Assembly (NCBI GenBank): GCA_035442025.1
Contig: DAORPQ010000003.1
Coordinates: 62,001-126,000 of the forward strand
DNA from: Competibacter_A sp003527885
GTDB taxonomy: Bacteria > Pseudomonadota > Gammaproteobacteria > Competibacterales > Competibacteraceae
Direction of reading: 5' to 3'
DNA: 64,000 nucleotides
Made by a program: the position numbers and the translations under genes. The notes beneath the pieces were generated by a model. The model ran no database searches and was not told the DNA's origin. It saw only the letters and a list, made by a program, of their open reading frames with translations. Positions within the stretch are counted from its first letter, which is position 1, and the number at the start of each line of letters is the position of its first letter. Below, piece by piece: positions 50,574-58,720 of the stretch.

Positions 50574-52802
50574 TCAATAATCGACCTTGGCGTACAGCGC
50601 CTTCTCGGTCGCCTCCCTGGCATCGCGCAAGCTGCGAATGCCGTGGGCCGCCAGCAAGGGAATCATCCGCAAGAACACCTCGCCCGTGACCAAAGCATCG
50701 CCCAGCGCGGTGTGGCGGGCCACCACGGCGACCCCCAAGCGCTCGGCGATCGCCTCCAGCGCGTGAGATTCCTGATTCGGATGCAGCACTTGCGACAGCA
50801 ATAGCGTATCCAGCACCGGCTGCGTGAAGCGGATGCCGGTCTGGGCTTCCTTCACTTGCAAAAACCGCATGTCGAACGCGGCGTTGTGGCCCACCAGCAC
50901 CGTATCCTCGCAATACTCGTGGAACTGGGGCAACACCTGATCGAGCACGGGTTGGCCGCGCAGCATCTCGTGCGAAATGCCGTGAACCGTTTGCGAGCTG
51001 GCGGCGATCGGCCGTTTCGGATCGACCAGTTGCTCGTAGGTTTCATAGCGCAGCAGCCGGTTATTGACGATGCGCACCGCCCCGATGGCGATGATCTCGT
51101 CACCCGCCGACGGATCGAGGCCGGTGGTCTCGGTGTCGATGACGGTATACGCCAACTCCGCGAGCGGCAGCTGGTCGAGCTCGGGGGTTTGCCCGGCTTG
51201 ATGAAACAAATCGAAATCGTAGAACTCCGGCCGGCTTTCGTCGAAGCGGATCGGAACGCCGACCGAAGCGCGTGTCGGCTTAGCCATCGGCAACAGGAAG
51301 CGGATGAAAGGCCGCTGCCGTTGCTTATCGACCATGTAGACGACCTCCGCCCCCAACCGGTCGGTCACGTCACGCAACGTCAGCGGGCTGTCTTCCCCGC
51401 CGGCGCGCATGGTATCCGTCTCCCAATCGTACAACACCCCTTGCGACAGGATCGGTTCGGACCAGGCCAGATCGAGTTCCGCGATCCGCGCGTGCCGCCT
51501 CAGATTGAAACACAGCTCTCGGACCTCGTAGCCCTCCTTCAAGCGGCCCGCCAAATAGCTGAAGGCTTGCACCAGGGTATAGCTGTCGGCTTTGATCCAG
51601 ATGGAATCGTCGAGCACCTCCGAGAGCGTGCGCAACCCCAACCGGCTTTCGATCCGGCGGCGCGCCGCCGCGACCGCATCGATGCCCAGCATTTCCTCCA
51701 GCGGCCAGCGGGTCTTGAGGGAATCGGCGTAATCGGAGGTGGTTTTATCGAGCCTGCCGCTCAAGGCGCGGGCCTCTTCGCGAATGACCTGGAGGAAGCG
51801 ATCGCGATGCACCGGATCGCAATCCGGGTAGTCGGTCAAGGTTTCCACGGCGGCGCGGATGTTGGCCAGCGCCGCCCGGCTACCCTCCGTCAACGACTGC
51901 AACAACATATCGCGCGTGCTGTCCAGTTCGAAGGTGTGCGTGACGTTTTCCAGGGTCATGACGAAACCGCCGAGGGCGAACGGCGAAGGCGCTGGCACGG
52001 CCGACCCTTCCGCAACCGCGTGCCGGCTCTCGGACTCTGGACCGCCTGGAGGCGCTTCCGGCGCGGCCACCACCGGCGCCAGCCGCACCCGGATGAGTTG
52101 CCCGGCCCGGGTGGTGAACACGAGTTGCGCGCTGGGACCGGGTTCGTCTTTTTCCAGCCGGGCGCGGATGTTTTCCAAGGCGTGCGCCAACAGATTGCGG
52201 TCGATGATGGTAAAAATGGACCGCCCGAGGCCCACCAGCGTCATCGAGGTCTCGGTTTGCGCACCGTCCGGGGCGCACAGCGTCTGGCGCGCGCGCTCGT
52301 TGTAGAGCAAGATGCGGCCGTCGGCGTTGCAGACCAGCACGCCCTGGGTCAGTTCGGACATCAAGGCCGCCAGCCGGTTTTTCTCCTCCTCGACCGAGGA
52401 TTTGGCCCGAGCGACCTTGGCTTCCAGATCGCGCGCCAGCATTTCTCCATGCTCGGCCAGATCGTTGACCGCCCGCGTCAGCCGCTTTAGTTCGGATGGG
52501 CCAGCCAATTCCAGACGGTGGCTGGAATTGGCGTTGAGGGCGATGCGAATGCCTTCCGCAATCTTTAGCGCACCTTTCACGTAGTACTGGTAGGCGACGG
52601 CGAACGCGATGCCAAGAATGGCCAGCAGCAGCAGTCCAATCTCGCCGACCAGCTCCGCTTTGGGGGCAAGAACCCTGACAACCCGTTCTTTTTCATCCGC
52701 TTCCAGGGCATGGAAAACCGCGTAGCCCGCCACCAGCTCCAACCCGGCCACCACCGCTAAAAAAGCAGCGAGCGCAAGAACGAAGCGAAGGTTTTCGTTC
52801 AT
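50574..52802 (-). CDS. Membrane-anchored PAS/degenerate-kinase protein fused to a DnaQ-like 3'-5' exonuclease
   Basis: 742 residues from ATG 52802; extra upstream codons look non-coding. Two membrane segments (about 7-28 and 50-72) are followed by a HAMP/coiled-coil (about 90-140), a PAS-like sensor (about 150-290) and a kinase-like but degenerate helical region (about 300-500), with no clear H-box or G-box. The C-terminal exonuclease domain (about 555-720) has the full DEDDh set: V-I-D-T-E-T-T-G-L-D-P, H-N-A-A-F-D-M-R-F-L and H-T-A-L-G-D-A. The same kind of gene lies beside the actP/DUF485 pair in P. aeruginosa. A role as a membrane-tethered nuclease tuned by a signal is an inference. Confidence 0.88.
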   Translation of the reverse strand: MNENLRFVLALAAFLAVVAGLELVAGYAVFHALEADEKERVVRVLAPKAELVGEIGLLLLAILGIAFAVAYQYYVKGALKIAEGIRIALNANSSHRLELAGPSELKRLTRAVNDLAEHGEMLARDLEAKVARAKSSVEEEKNRLAALMSELTQGVLVCNADGRILLYNERARQTLCAPDGAQTETSMTLVGLGRSIFTIIDRNLLAHALENIRARLEKDEPGPSAQLVFTTRAGQLIRVRLAPVVAAPEAPPGGPESESRHAVAEGSAVPAPSPFALGGFVMTLENVTHTFELDSTRDMLLQSLTEGSRAALANIRAAVETLTDYPDCDPVHRDRFLQVIREEARALSGRLDKTTSDYADSLKTRWPLEEMLGIDAVAAARRRIESRLGLRTLSEVLDDSIWIKADSYTLVQAFSYLAGRLKEGYEVRELCFNLRRHARIAELDLAWSEPILSQGVLYDWETDTMRAGGEDSPLTLRDVTDRLGAEVVYMVDKQRQRPFIRFLLPMAKPTRASVGVPIRFDESRPEFYDFDLFHQAGQTPELDQLPLAELAYTVIDTETTGLDPSAGDEIIAIGAVRIVNNRLLRYETYEQLVDPKRPIAASSQTVHGISHEMLRGQPVLDQVLPQFHEYCEDTVLVGHNAAFDMRFLQVKEAQTGIRFTQPVLDTLLLSQVLHPNQESHALEAIAERLGVAVVARHTALGDALVTGEVFLRMIPLLAAHGIRSLRDAREATEKALYAKVDY

Positions 52803-52875
52803 CAGATCGAACTCACCAATCGGGTGGATATGAAAATGATTATTTTGCTCACACTGGGCCAGCAAACCGGCGTCA

Positions 52876-52892
52876 CGGGTGCGGCCTTTGCA
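52876..52892 (+). promoter_or_regulatory. Candidate sigma-54 promoter for DUF485-actP
   Basis: CGGGTGCGGCCTTTGCA compares with the sigma-54 consensus YTGGCACGRNNNTTGCW: GG and GC lie exactly 10 bases apart, with TTGCA intact. About 11 of 14 specified positions match. It is 109 bp upstream of the DUF485 start. The location suits an acetate-uptake operon needing an activator, but a chance match cannot be excluded. Confidence 0.35.
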
Positions 52893-53000
52893 AAACTGCG
52901 GATGCCGCGTGGAAAAAACCGAAAGCACCTTATACAGTTATAGAGCTTGGCCGCGCGCGACAGAGGCCATGTTACCTACCAACCACTGGAGAAAAAACAA

Positions 53001-53312
53001 ATGTCGTCCGAAGTATACGAGCGGATCCGAAGAAACCCGAAATTCGATGAGCTGGTCAACAAGCGCAGCCGTTTCGCCTGGACACTCACGGCGGTGGTGC
53101 TGGGCCTCTACTTCATCTTTATCATGGTCGTGGCGTTCAAGCCCATGCTGTTGGCCAAGCCGATTTGGGAAGGCGGGGTAGCCACCATCGCCTGGCCCAT
53201 CGGCGCGGGTTTGATTTTGTTGTTCTGGCTGTTGACCGGGGTCTACATCCGGCGCGCCAACACGGAATTCGATGACATCAACTCAGAGATCATCCGGGGA
53301 GCCATCGAATGA
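53001..53312 (+). CDS. DUF485 small membrane protein
   Basis: 103 residues from ATG 53001. Short N-terminal helix Y-E-R-I-R-R-N-P-K-F-D-E-L (about 5-17). Two membrane segments (about 31-50 and 66-87) with the loop containing P-M-L-L-A-K-P-I. Family members are co-transcribed with and needed for ActP-type permeases in several bacteria. It overlaps actP by 4 bp (ATGA). Confidence 0.93.
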   Translation: MSSEVYERIRRNPKFDELVNKRSRFAWTLTAVVLGLYFIFIMVVAFKPMLLAKPIWEGGVATIAWPIGAGLILLFWLLTGVYIRRANTEFDDINSEIIRGAIE

Positions 53313-54982
53313 ACCGTCGCCTCTTACAGGTTACCGCCGCCGCGCTGGCGCTGGGCTGGATGGGTTTGGCCGCGGCCGCCCCCGATGTCGGTCAGGCCCA
53401 GAAACAGTCGCTCAACATCCACGCCATCGTGATGTTCTTCATCTTCGTGATGATGACTCTCGGCATCACCTACTGGGCGGCCCAGCGCACCAAGACCGCC
53501 AGCGACTATTACTCCGCCGGCGGCGGCATCACCGGAACTCAAAACGGTCTGGCCATCGCCGGCGACTACATGTCGGCGGCCACCCTGCTCGGCCTGACCA
53601 GCATGACCTATTTCCAGGGCTTCGACGGTTACATCTACTGCATCTGCTTCTATGTGGGCTGGCCGTTCATCATGTTTATCATGGCCGAGCGGCTGCGCAA
53701 CCTGGGCAAGTTCACTTTCGCCGACATCACCTCTTATCGGCTGGACCAGCGCCAGGTCCGCACCGTCGCCGCCATCGGCTCGCTGACCGTGGTGGTGTTC
53801 TATTTGATCGCGCAGATGGTCGGCGCGGGCCAGCTCATCAAGTTGCTGTTCGGCTTGGAATACTGGATCGCGGTGGTGATCGTCGGCGTGCTGATGGTGG
53901 TCTATGTCACCTTCGGCGGCATGATCGCCACCACCTGGGTGCAGATCATCAAGGCCTGCCTGTTGCTCGGCGGCGGCACGCTGGTGATGCTGCTGGCTTT
54001 TTCCCAGTTCGGTTTCAGCCTGGAAACCCTGGCTTCCAAAGCCGTGGCCAATTCCAAGAAAGGCATGGCGCTGATGGCGCCGGGTTCGTTCCTGTCCGAT
54101 CCGATCACGGCGGTGTCGCTGTCGCTGGGCCTGATGTTCGGCACCGCCGGCCTGCCGCACATTTTGATGCGCTTTTTCACGGTGCCGAACGCCAAGGAAG
54201 CGCGCAAGAGCGTGTTCATCGCCACGCTGTGCGTCGGGTTCTTCTTCACGGTGGTGGCCATTATGGGCTTGGCGGCGATCACCATCGTCGGCACCAACCC
54301 CGAATACTTCGAGGGCGGCGATCTGGCCGGCAAGCTGCGCGGCGGCGGCAACATGCCCGCCATGCACTTGGCGCACGCGGTCGGTGGGAATTTGATGCTG
54401 GGCTTCTTGTCGGCGGTGGCCTTCGCCACCATCCTCGCGGTGGTGTCGGGGCTGGCGCTGGCCGGCGCGTCGGCGATCTCGCACGATTTGTACGCCAACG
54501 TGATCCGGCGGGGTCAAGCCACCGAGGCCGAGGAGGTCCGCGTGTCCAAGCGCTCCTCGCTGTTCCTGGGCGTGCTGGCCGTGCTGCTCGGCATCGCCTT
54601 CGAGAAACAGAACGTGGCGTTCATGGTCGGCCTGGCCTTCGGCGTCGCCGCTTCCTGTAATTTCCCGGTGCTCATCCTGTCGATGTACTGGAAGGGCCTG
54701 ACCACGCGCGGCGCGGTCTGGGGCAGCATCGCCGGACTGGTGTCGGCGGTGTTGATCGTGGTGCTGTCGAAGGCGGTTTGGGTCACGGTGCTCGGCAACA
54801 AAGACCCGATCTTCCCCTACGAGCAACCGGCGATCTTCTCGATGCCGATCGCCTTCTTCTTTGCGTGGCTGGGTTCGGTGACGGATACCAGCGCCCGCGC
54901 GGCGCAGGAGAAAGAGGCGTTCGAGGACCAGTACGTGCGCGCGCAAACCGGCTTCGGCGCGGCGGGCGCGGCGGCGCACTAG
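53309..54982 (+). CDS. actP: Cation/acetate symporter ActP
   Basis: 557 residues, sodium:solute symporter (SSS) family. A signal-like first helix (about 5-25), then about 13 membrane segments. Family signatures include T-A-S-D-Y-Y-S-A-G-G-G-I-T-G near 66-79, N-G-L-A-I-A-G-D-Y-M-S-A-A and the V-x-x-T-x-G-G-M-I-A-T-T-W-V-Q segment near 196-210. It takes up acetate with cations. Paired with DUF485 as in E. coli yjcH-actP. The predicted terminator at 54994-55020 closes the unit. Confidence 0.96.
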   Translation: MNRRLLQVTAAALALGWMGLAAAAPDVGQAQKQSLNIHAIVMFFIFVMMTLGITYWAAQRTKTASDYYSAGGGITGTQNGLAIAGDYMSAATLLGLTSMTYFQGFDGYIYCICFYVGWPFIMFIMAERLRNLGKFTFADITSYRLDQRQVRTVAAIGSLTVVVFYLIAQMVGAGQLIKLLFGLEYWIAVVIVGVLMVVYVTFGGMIATTWVQIIKACLLLGGGTLVMLLAFSQFGFSLETLASKAVANSKKGMALMAPGSFLSDPITAVSLSLGLMFGTAGLPHILMRFFTVPNAKEARKSVFIATLCVGFFFTVVAIMGLAAITIVGTNPEYFEGGDLAGKLRGGGNMPAMHLAHAVGGNLMLGFLSAVAFATILAVVSGLALAGASAISHDLYANVIRRGQATEAEEVRVSKRSSLFLGVLAVLLGIAFEKQNVAFMVGLAFGVAASCNFPVLILSMYWKGLTTRGAVWGSIAGLVSAVLIVVLSKAVWVTVLGNKDPIFPYEQPAIFSMPIAFFFAWLGSVTDTSARAAQEKEAFEDQYVRAQTGFGAAGAAAH

Positions 54983-54993
54983 CTTTTGTCAGA

Positions 54994-55020
54994 AGCGGCC
55001 CGACGGGAGGTCGGGCCGCT
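54994..55020. terminator. Hairpin between actP and the RNA methyltransferase gene
   Basis: AGCGGCCCGAC(GGGAG)GTCGGGCCGCT, an 11-bp perfect stem with a 5-base loop, between convergent genes. T-rich stretches flank it (CTTTTGTC before, CTTTTTC after a short gap), so it may work in both directions. Confidence 0.8.
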
Positions 55021-55035
55021 CCGTTGCCGGCTTTT

Positions 55036-56169
55036 TCAGGCTATCCGCCGCAGCAGCGCCAGCGTTTCGACGTGCCGGGTTTGCGGGAAGAAGTCGTAAG
55101 GGTGCAAGGCGTCCACCGCATAACCCGCCGCGACCAACGCCCGCAAATCACGGCTCAGGGTTCCGGCGCTACACGACAGATACGCCAGTCGATCGGGCCT
55201 GAACCCCTCCAGCGTCCAGGCCAAGACCTCCGGCTCCAAACCGGGGCGCGGCGGGTTGACATAGAGTAGCCGGCTACCCGTTTGTTGCGCCCAATCCCGT
55301 AACTGCGGGATGCGCTCGACGCATTTGCCACGCAGAATCTCGACGGCCGGCGCGTTCAGCCGCGCGCATTCCACCGCCTCGCCACCCAGTTCCACGCCGA
55401 TCACCCGCGCGCCGCGCGCGCTCCAGCGCGCCAGACTGGCGCCGGTTCCGCAATAGAGATCAACCAGGCTGTCGCCCGCTTGCGGCGCTAAAAAAGACTC
55501 GACCGTATCCAGCGCTCGGCGATAGAGTTCCGGTATCAATTGCTGAAAAGCGGTCGGCCCATAAAGCAAGCCGAACGCATCCCGCGAACGCGGTTGGCCC
55601 CACAGCAGGTGCCAGCCGTTGCGGGCGAACAAGCGTCGGCCGGCCGCCGGGTGCCGGTGCAACCACAACCCGTCCAGCCCGCTGGCCGCCAGTTCCTCAC
55701 CGTCTCCATCGGCCAACCAATCGGGCGCCGCGACCTGATGAGCCTTCACAACCAGCGTCGCCTGCGCGCCGGATTGAACCAAGAAGGCCAAAGGACACAG
55801 CGGATAAGGCGGCAAAACCCGCATCAACCAGCGCACCAGCGCCCGCACCGCTCCGGCATGAACCGGGCAATCGGGAATCGGAATCAGCTCGTCGCGCCGC
55901 CACAAACCGAACCGCCAACCGGCTGCCTCGCTCCAAACCGCCGACAGGCAGACCTTGCGCCGATAGCCCCAACGCGCCGCTTCGGCGACGGTTTGCAGCG
56001 GCTGCAACCGTCCCGCCCAAGGCGCGAGTTGTCGCCGCAACCAGGCCATTTTTTGCATTTCGCTGGCGGTCGCGCCCAACAGCCGGTGGCTGCAACCCGG
56101 ACAACGCGCTTCGCACCCGACCGGTAACTGCACGGCGGGATCGATCGGCGAATGAGGCATCACGGACAT
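55036..56169 (-). CDS. Class I SAM-dependent RNA m5U methyltransferase, RlmC/TrmA-like
   Basis: 377 residues from ATG 56169; ATG 56160 is a second option. Cysteine pattern C-E-A-R-C-P-G-C near the N-terminus plus C-P-V-H (about 100) suggests the [4Fe-4S] site of RlmC/RlmD-type enzymes. The SAM fold has D-L-Y-C-G-T-G (about 236-242), V-I-G-V-E-L-G-G and N-P-P-R-P-G-L. The catalytic Cys is in Y-L-S-C-S-A-G-T-L-S-R-D-L (about 331-343), and the general base Glu in R-H-V-E-T-L (about 366-371). The residue behind the Cys-Ser is Ala-Gly rather than the usual Asn-Pro. There is no TRAM domain, matching RlmC rather than RlmD. Confidence 0.85.
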   Translation of the reverse strand: MSVMPHSPIDPAVQLPVGCEARCPGCSHRLLGATASEMQKMAWLRRQLAPWAGRLQPLQTVAEAARWGYRRKVCLSAVWSEAAGWRFGLWRRDELIPIPDCPVHAGAVRALVRWLMRVLPPYPLCPLAFLVQSGAQATLVVKAHQVAAPDWLADGDGEELAASGLDGLWLHRHPAAGRRLFARNGWHLLWGQPRSRDAFGLLYGPTAFQQLIPELYRRALDTVESFLAPQAGDSLVDLYCGTGASLARWSARGARVIGVELGGEAVECARLNAPAVEILRGKCVERIPQLRDWAQQTGSRLLYVNPPRPGLEPEVLAWTLEGFRPDRLAYLSCSAGTLSRDLRALVAAGYAVDALHPYDFFPQTRHVETLALLRRIA

Positions 56170-56212
56170 GGCGGCGATACTATAAAGCGGACAACCCAAG
56201 AAGGAGGCGGCA

Positions 56213-56419
56213 ATGGTCGGCAGCTATTTAATCTGCGATGCGTGCGGGCGCTTCGGCCCACCGGCCGGTTTCCTGAGCCACAACGGCTTGCGTCTCTGTT
56301 ATCGGTGTTGGTTCGAGGAGCGGCAGGACCTGCAACCGCCCGTCCCGGAACAAGGGCCTGAAGCCAGCGAAGCAACCGCCGAGAACCGGATATACCCCAA
56401 GCCACCCGAGCAGGGTTAA
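56213..56419 (+). CDS. Small two-CxxC protein of unknown function
   Basis: 68 residues from ATG 56213. AAGGAGG stands 5 bases before the ATG, a very strong ribosome site that supports this being a real gene. The protein has C-D-A-C (9-12) and C-Y-R-C-W (29-33), a zinc-ribbon-like pair of CxxC knuckles, followed by an acidic/Pro-rich tail. It is divergent from the RNA methyltransferase gene. No family assigned by eye. Confidence 0.7.
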   Translation: MVGSYLICDACGRFGPPAGFLSHNGLRLCYRCWFEERQDLQPPVPEQGPEASEATAENRIYPKPPEQG

Positions 56420-56450
56420 CGTTCTCGCGGCCGCTTCGGCGCAAAGGCGC

Positions 56451-57392
56451 TCAACCCCGCTTGTCGGCGGACGGCGCCGGGGCGACAACCGCGCCCGCTT
56501 CGCTGGACGCGGATCGATCCACCCCCCATTGCGACAGCAACATGCCGGCGAACATCAGCCCGCAGCCGAACAGGCCGCGTTCGGTCAAGGTCTCGTTCAA
56601 CCACAACCAGCCCGCCAGCACCGCGAACACGGTTTCCAGGCTGAGAATGATGGCGGCGTGCGCGGGCGGCGCATCGCGCTGGGCCACCACCTGCAACGTG
56701 TAGGCAACCCCGACCGACAGCAGGCCGCCGTAGAGAATCGGCAGCGCCGCCGCTTCCAACCCTTGCAGGGTGACCGGCTCGGTGGCCAGCGCCACGATCA
56801 GACTCAGCACCGCGCAGACGCTGAATTGCAGACACGCCAGCAACACCGGCTCGACGTACCGGCCCGACAACCGGCCGATCAGCAGGACATGAGCGGCCCA
56901 GAAGAAGGCTCCTACGAGCACCAGCCCGTCGCCCTCGGCCAGCGTAAACCCATCGGTCACCGTCAACAAATACAAACCGACCGCGGCCAGTACCGCCCCG
57001 GCCCAGGTCATCCCCGGCGTGCGCTGGCCCCACAGCAAGCCGAGCAGCGGCACGATGACCACGTACAGACCGGTAACGAAACCGGCCTTACCCGCAGTCG
57101 TGTAGACGATGCCGACCTGCTGCAACGACGCGCCGGCGAACAGCACCAGACCCGCCAACAAGCCACCGCCCAGCATGGCCCGCTTGCTCCTGGCTCGGGG
57201 CCGGGAAGCGGCGCGCCGGCCGAGCCACAGCAAGGGTAACAGCGCCAGCGCGCCCAGCACGAAACGGGCGCCGTTATAGGTGAAGGGACCGACATAGTCC
57301 ATCCCGACTCGTTGCGCGGCGAAGGCGAAGCCCCAGATAACGGCCGCCACCAACAAGAGCAATTCCGCTTTCAACGCCTTCGAGGTCAACAT
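56451..57392 (-). CDS. EamA/DMT-family transporter
   Basis: 313 residues with ten hydrophobic segments in two EamA halves (about 5-140 and 150-290). E-L-L-L-L-V-A-A-V-I-W-G-F-A-F is the family start at helix 1; A-P-P-A-H-A-A-I-I-L-S-L-E-T-V-F-A is the repeat in the second half. Substrate unknown; members export amino acids or metabolites. The gene is single and convergent with the small CxxC protein. Confidence 0.92.
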   Translation of the reverse strand: MLTSKALKAELLLLVAAVIWGFAFAAQRVGMDYVGPFTYNGARFVLGALALLPLLWLGRRAASRPRARSKRAMLGGGLLAGLVLFAGASLQQVGIVYTTAGKAGFVTGLYVVIVPLLGLLWGQRTPGMTWAGAVLAAVGLYLLTVTDGFTLAEGDGLVLVGAFFWAAHVLLIGRLSGRYVEPVLLACLQFSVCAVLSLIVALATEPVTLQGLEAAALPILYGGLLSVGVAYTLQVVAQRDAPPAHAAIILSLETVFAVLAGWLWLNETLTERGLFGCGLMFAGMLLSQWGVDRSASSEAGAVVAPAPSADKRG

Positions 57393-57581
57393 GTCGAGTA
57401 TTTCGTCAGTTTGGTCCGCTCCGGCGCGCGCTGGGGATCAGCGCGACGGGTGCGGGCGGCTATGGGGAGCGAGCGCGACATCATACCGGACTCGACGGAT
57501 TCCGGCATGGGTGCAACGGCTGGAGCGGCTTTATCCACAGTGAACGCTCAAGCCATGATGGCGGCCGGACGACAAGTTCGC

Positions 57582-57609
57582 TTGCCCGGCAGCGGAAAAT
57601 CCTTATACT
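57582..57609 (+). promoter_or_regulatory. Sigma-70 promoter for tRNA-Leu
   Basis: TTGCCC (57582-57587), a 16-base spacer and TATACT (57604-57609), the latter a near-consensus -10. Transcription would begin near 57616, about 11 bases before the tRNA. Confidence 0.7.
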
Positions 57610-57626
57610 TGCTCTCCTCTCTCCCG

Positions 57627-57712
57627 GCCGGGATGGCGGAATGGTAGACGCAGTGGACTCAAAATCCACCGGTAGTGATACCGTGAGAGTTCGAGTCTCT
57701 CTCCCGGCACCA
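57627..57712 (+). tRNA. tRNA-Leu, anticodon CAA
   Basis: 86 bases including an encoded CCA (57710-57712). Acceptor stem GCCGGGA/TCCCGGC; anticodon stem GTGGA/TCCAC around CTCAAAA, giving anticodon CAA (reads UUG). A long variable arm CGGTA...TACCG marks a class II tRNA. The T arm has TTCGAGT. Confidence 0.98.
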
Positions 57713-57759
57713 ATTTTCAGTCGCTCGGTTCCTCCTCCGCTCGATCAGCGACGACGTTC

Positions 57760-58719
57760 ATGCCCGAATATCCCCCTGTCCCCAGCGTTCTCGCTTATTT
57801 GCGGGAATTGCAGGACCGGCTAACCCAAGCCCTCGAAGCCGCCGACGGCGCGGCGACCTTCGCGGAAGACGCTTGGCAGCGCCCGGTTTCCGATGGTGCG
57901 CTCGCCGGCGGCGGTCGCACCCGCGTCTTGCGCAACGGGGCGGTGTTCGAACAGGCCGGCATCAACTTCTCGCACGTCACCGGAACCCGGCTGCCGCCTT
58001 CCGCCACCGCCCAACGCCCGGAACTGGCCGGACGGAGCTTCGAGGCCATGGGCGTGTCGTTGGTGGTGCATCCGCGCAATCCTTACGTTCCCACCTCCCA
58101 TGCCAATATCCGGTTTTTCAGCGCGGCGTCCGAGCAGGCCGAACCGGCGTGGTGGTTCGGCGGCGGCTTCGACCTGACGCCGTATTACGGCTTCGAAGAC
58201 GACAGCATTCACTGGCACCGTACCGCTCGCGCCGCCTGCGAACCGTTCGGCCCGGAGGTCTACCCCCGTTTCAAACAGTGGTGCGACCGCTATTTCTTCA
58301 TAAAGCACCGCGATGAGCCGCGCGGGATCGGCGGCTTGTTTTTCGACGATCTCAACGAATGGGGCTTCGAGCGCTGCTTCGCCTTTCTGCAAAGTGTCGG
58401 CGACCACTATTTGCCGGCCTATCTGCCTATCGTGGAACGGCGTCGAACCCTGGCTTACGGCGAACGGGAGCGGGCTTTTCAACTGTACCGGCGCGGGCGC
58501 TACGTCGAATTCAACTTGGTCTACGACCGGGGTACGCTGTTCGGTTTGCAATCCGGCGGGCGCACCGAATCCATCCTGATGTCGCTACCGCCCCTGGTTC
58601 GGTTCGAATACGCCTGGCAACCCGAACCCGATAGTCCAGAAAGCCGGCTTTACGAACATTTTCTGAGGCCGCGCGACTGGCTGGCTTTGGAGGACCGCCA
58701 GAACAGCGGGGGCGGTTGA
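57760..58719 (+). CDS. hemF: Oxygen-dependent coproporphyrinogen III oxidase
   Basis: 319 residues, a normal HemF. It oxidises coproporphyrinogen III to protoporphyrinogen IX with O2 during haem synthesis. Diagnostic segments: S-F-E-A-M-G-V-S-L-V-V-H-P-R-N-P (about 102-117), F-G-G-G-F-D-L-T-P-Y (about 138-147), K-H-R-D-E-P-R-G-I-G-G-L-F-F-D-D-L (about 186-202) and the late Y-V-E-F-N-L-V-Y-D-R-G-T-x-F-G. It lies 48 bp behind tRNA-Leu; the stop is 1 bp from the sensor kinase stop and convergent, with no terminator between. Confidence 0.98.
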   Translation: MPEYPPVPSVLAYLRELQDRLTQALEAADGAATFAEDAWQRPVSDGALAGGGRTRVLRNGAVFEQAGINFSHVTGTRLPPSATAQRPELAGRSFEAMGVSLVVHPRNPYVPTSHANIRFFSAASEQAEPAWWFGGGFDLTPYYGFEDDSIHWHRTARAACEPFGPEVYPRFKQWCDRYFFIKHRDEPRGIGGLFFDDLNEWGFERCFAFLQSVGDHYLPAYLPIVERRRTLAYGERERAFQLYRRGRYVEFNLVYDRGTLFGLQSGGRTESILMSLPPLVRFEYAWQPEPDSPESRLYEHFLRPRDWLALEDRQNSGGG

Positions 58720-58720
58720 A

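Noticed and set aside
50856..52490. 544-codon frame opposite the exonuclease fusion gene
   Set aside because: Antisense to a gene with three intact exonuclease motifs; no recognisable domain in the mirror frame.
53324..54979. 551-codon minus-strand frame opposite actP
   Set aside because: Antisense to a well-supported SSS transporter; protein is His/Arg/Gln-rich and lacks any motif.
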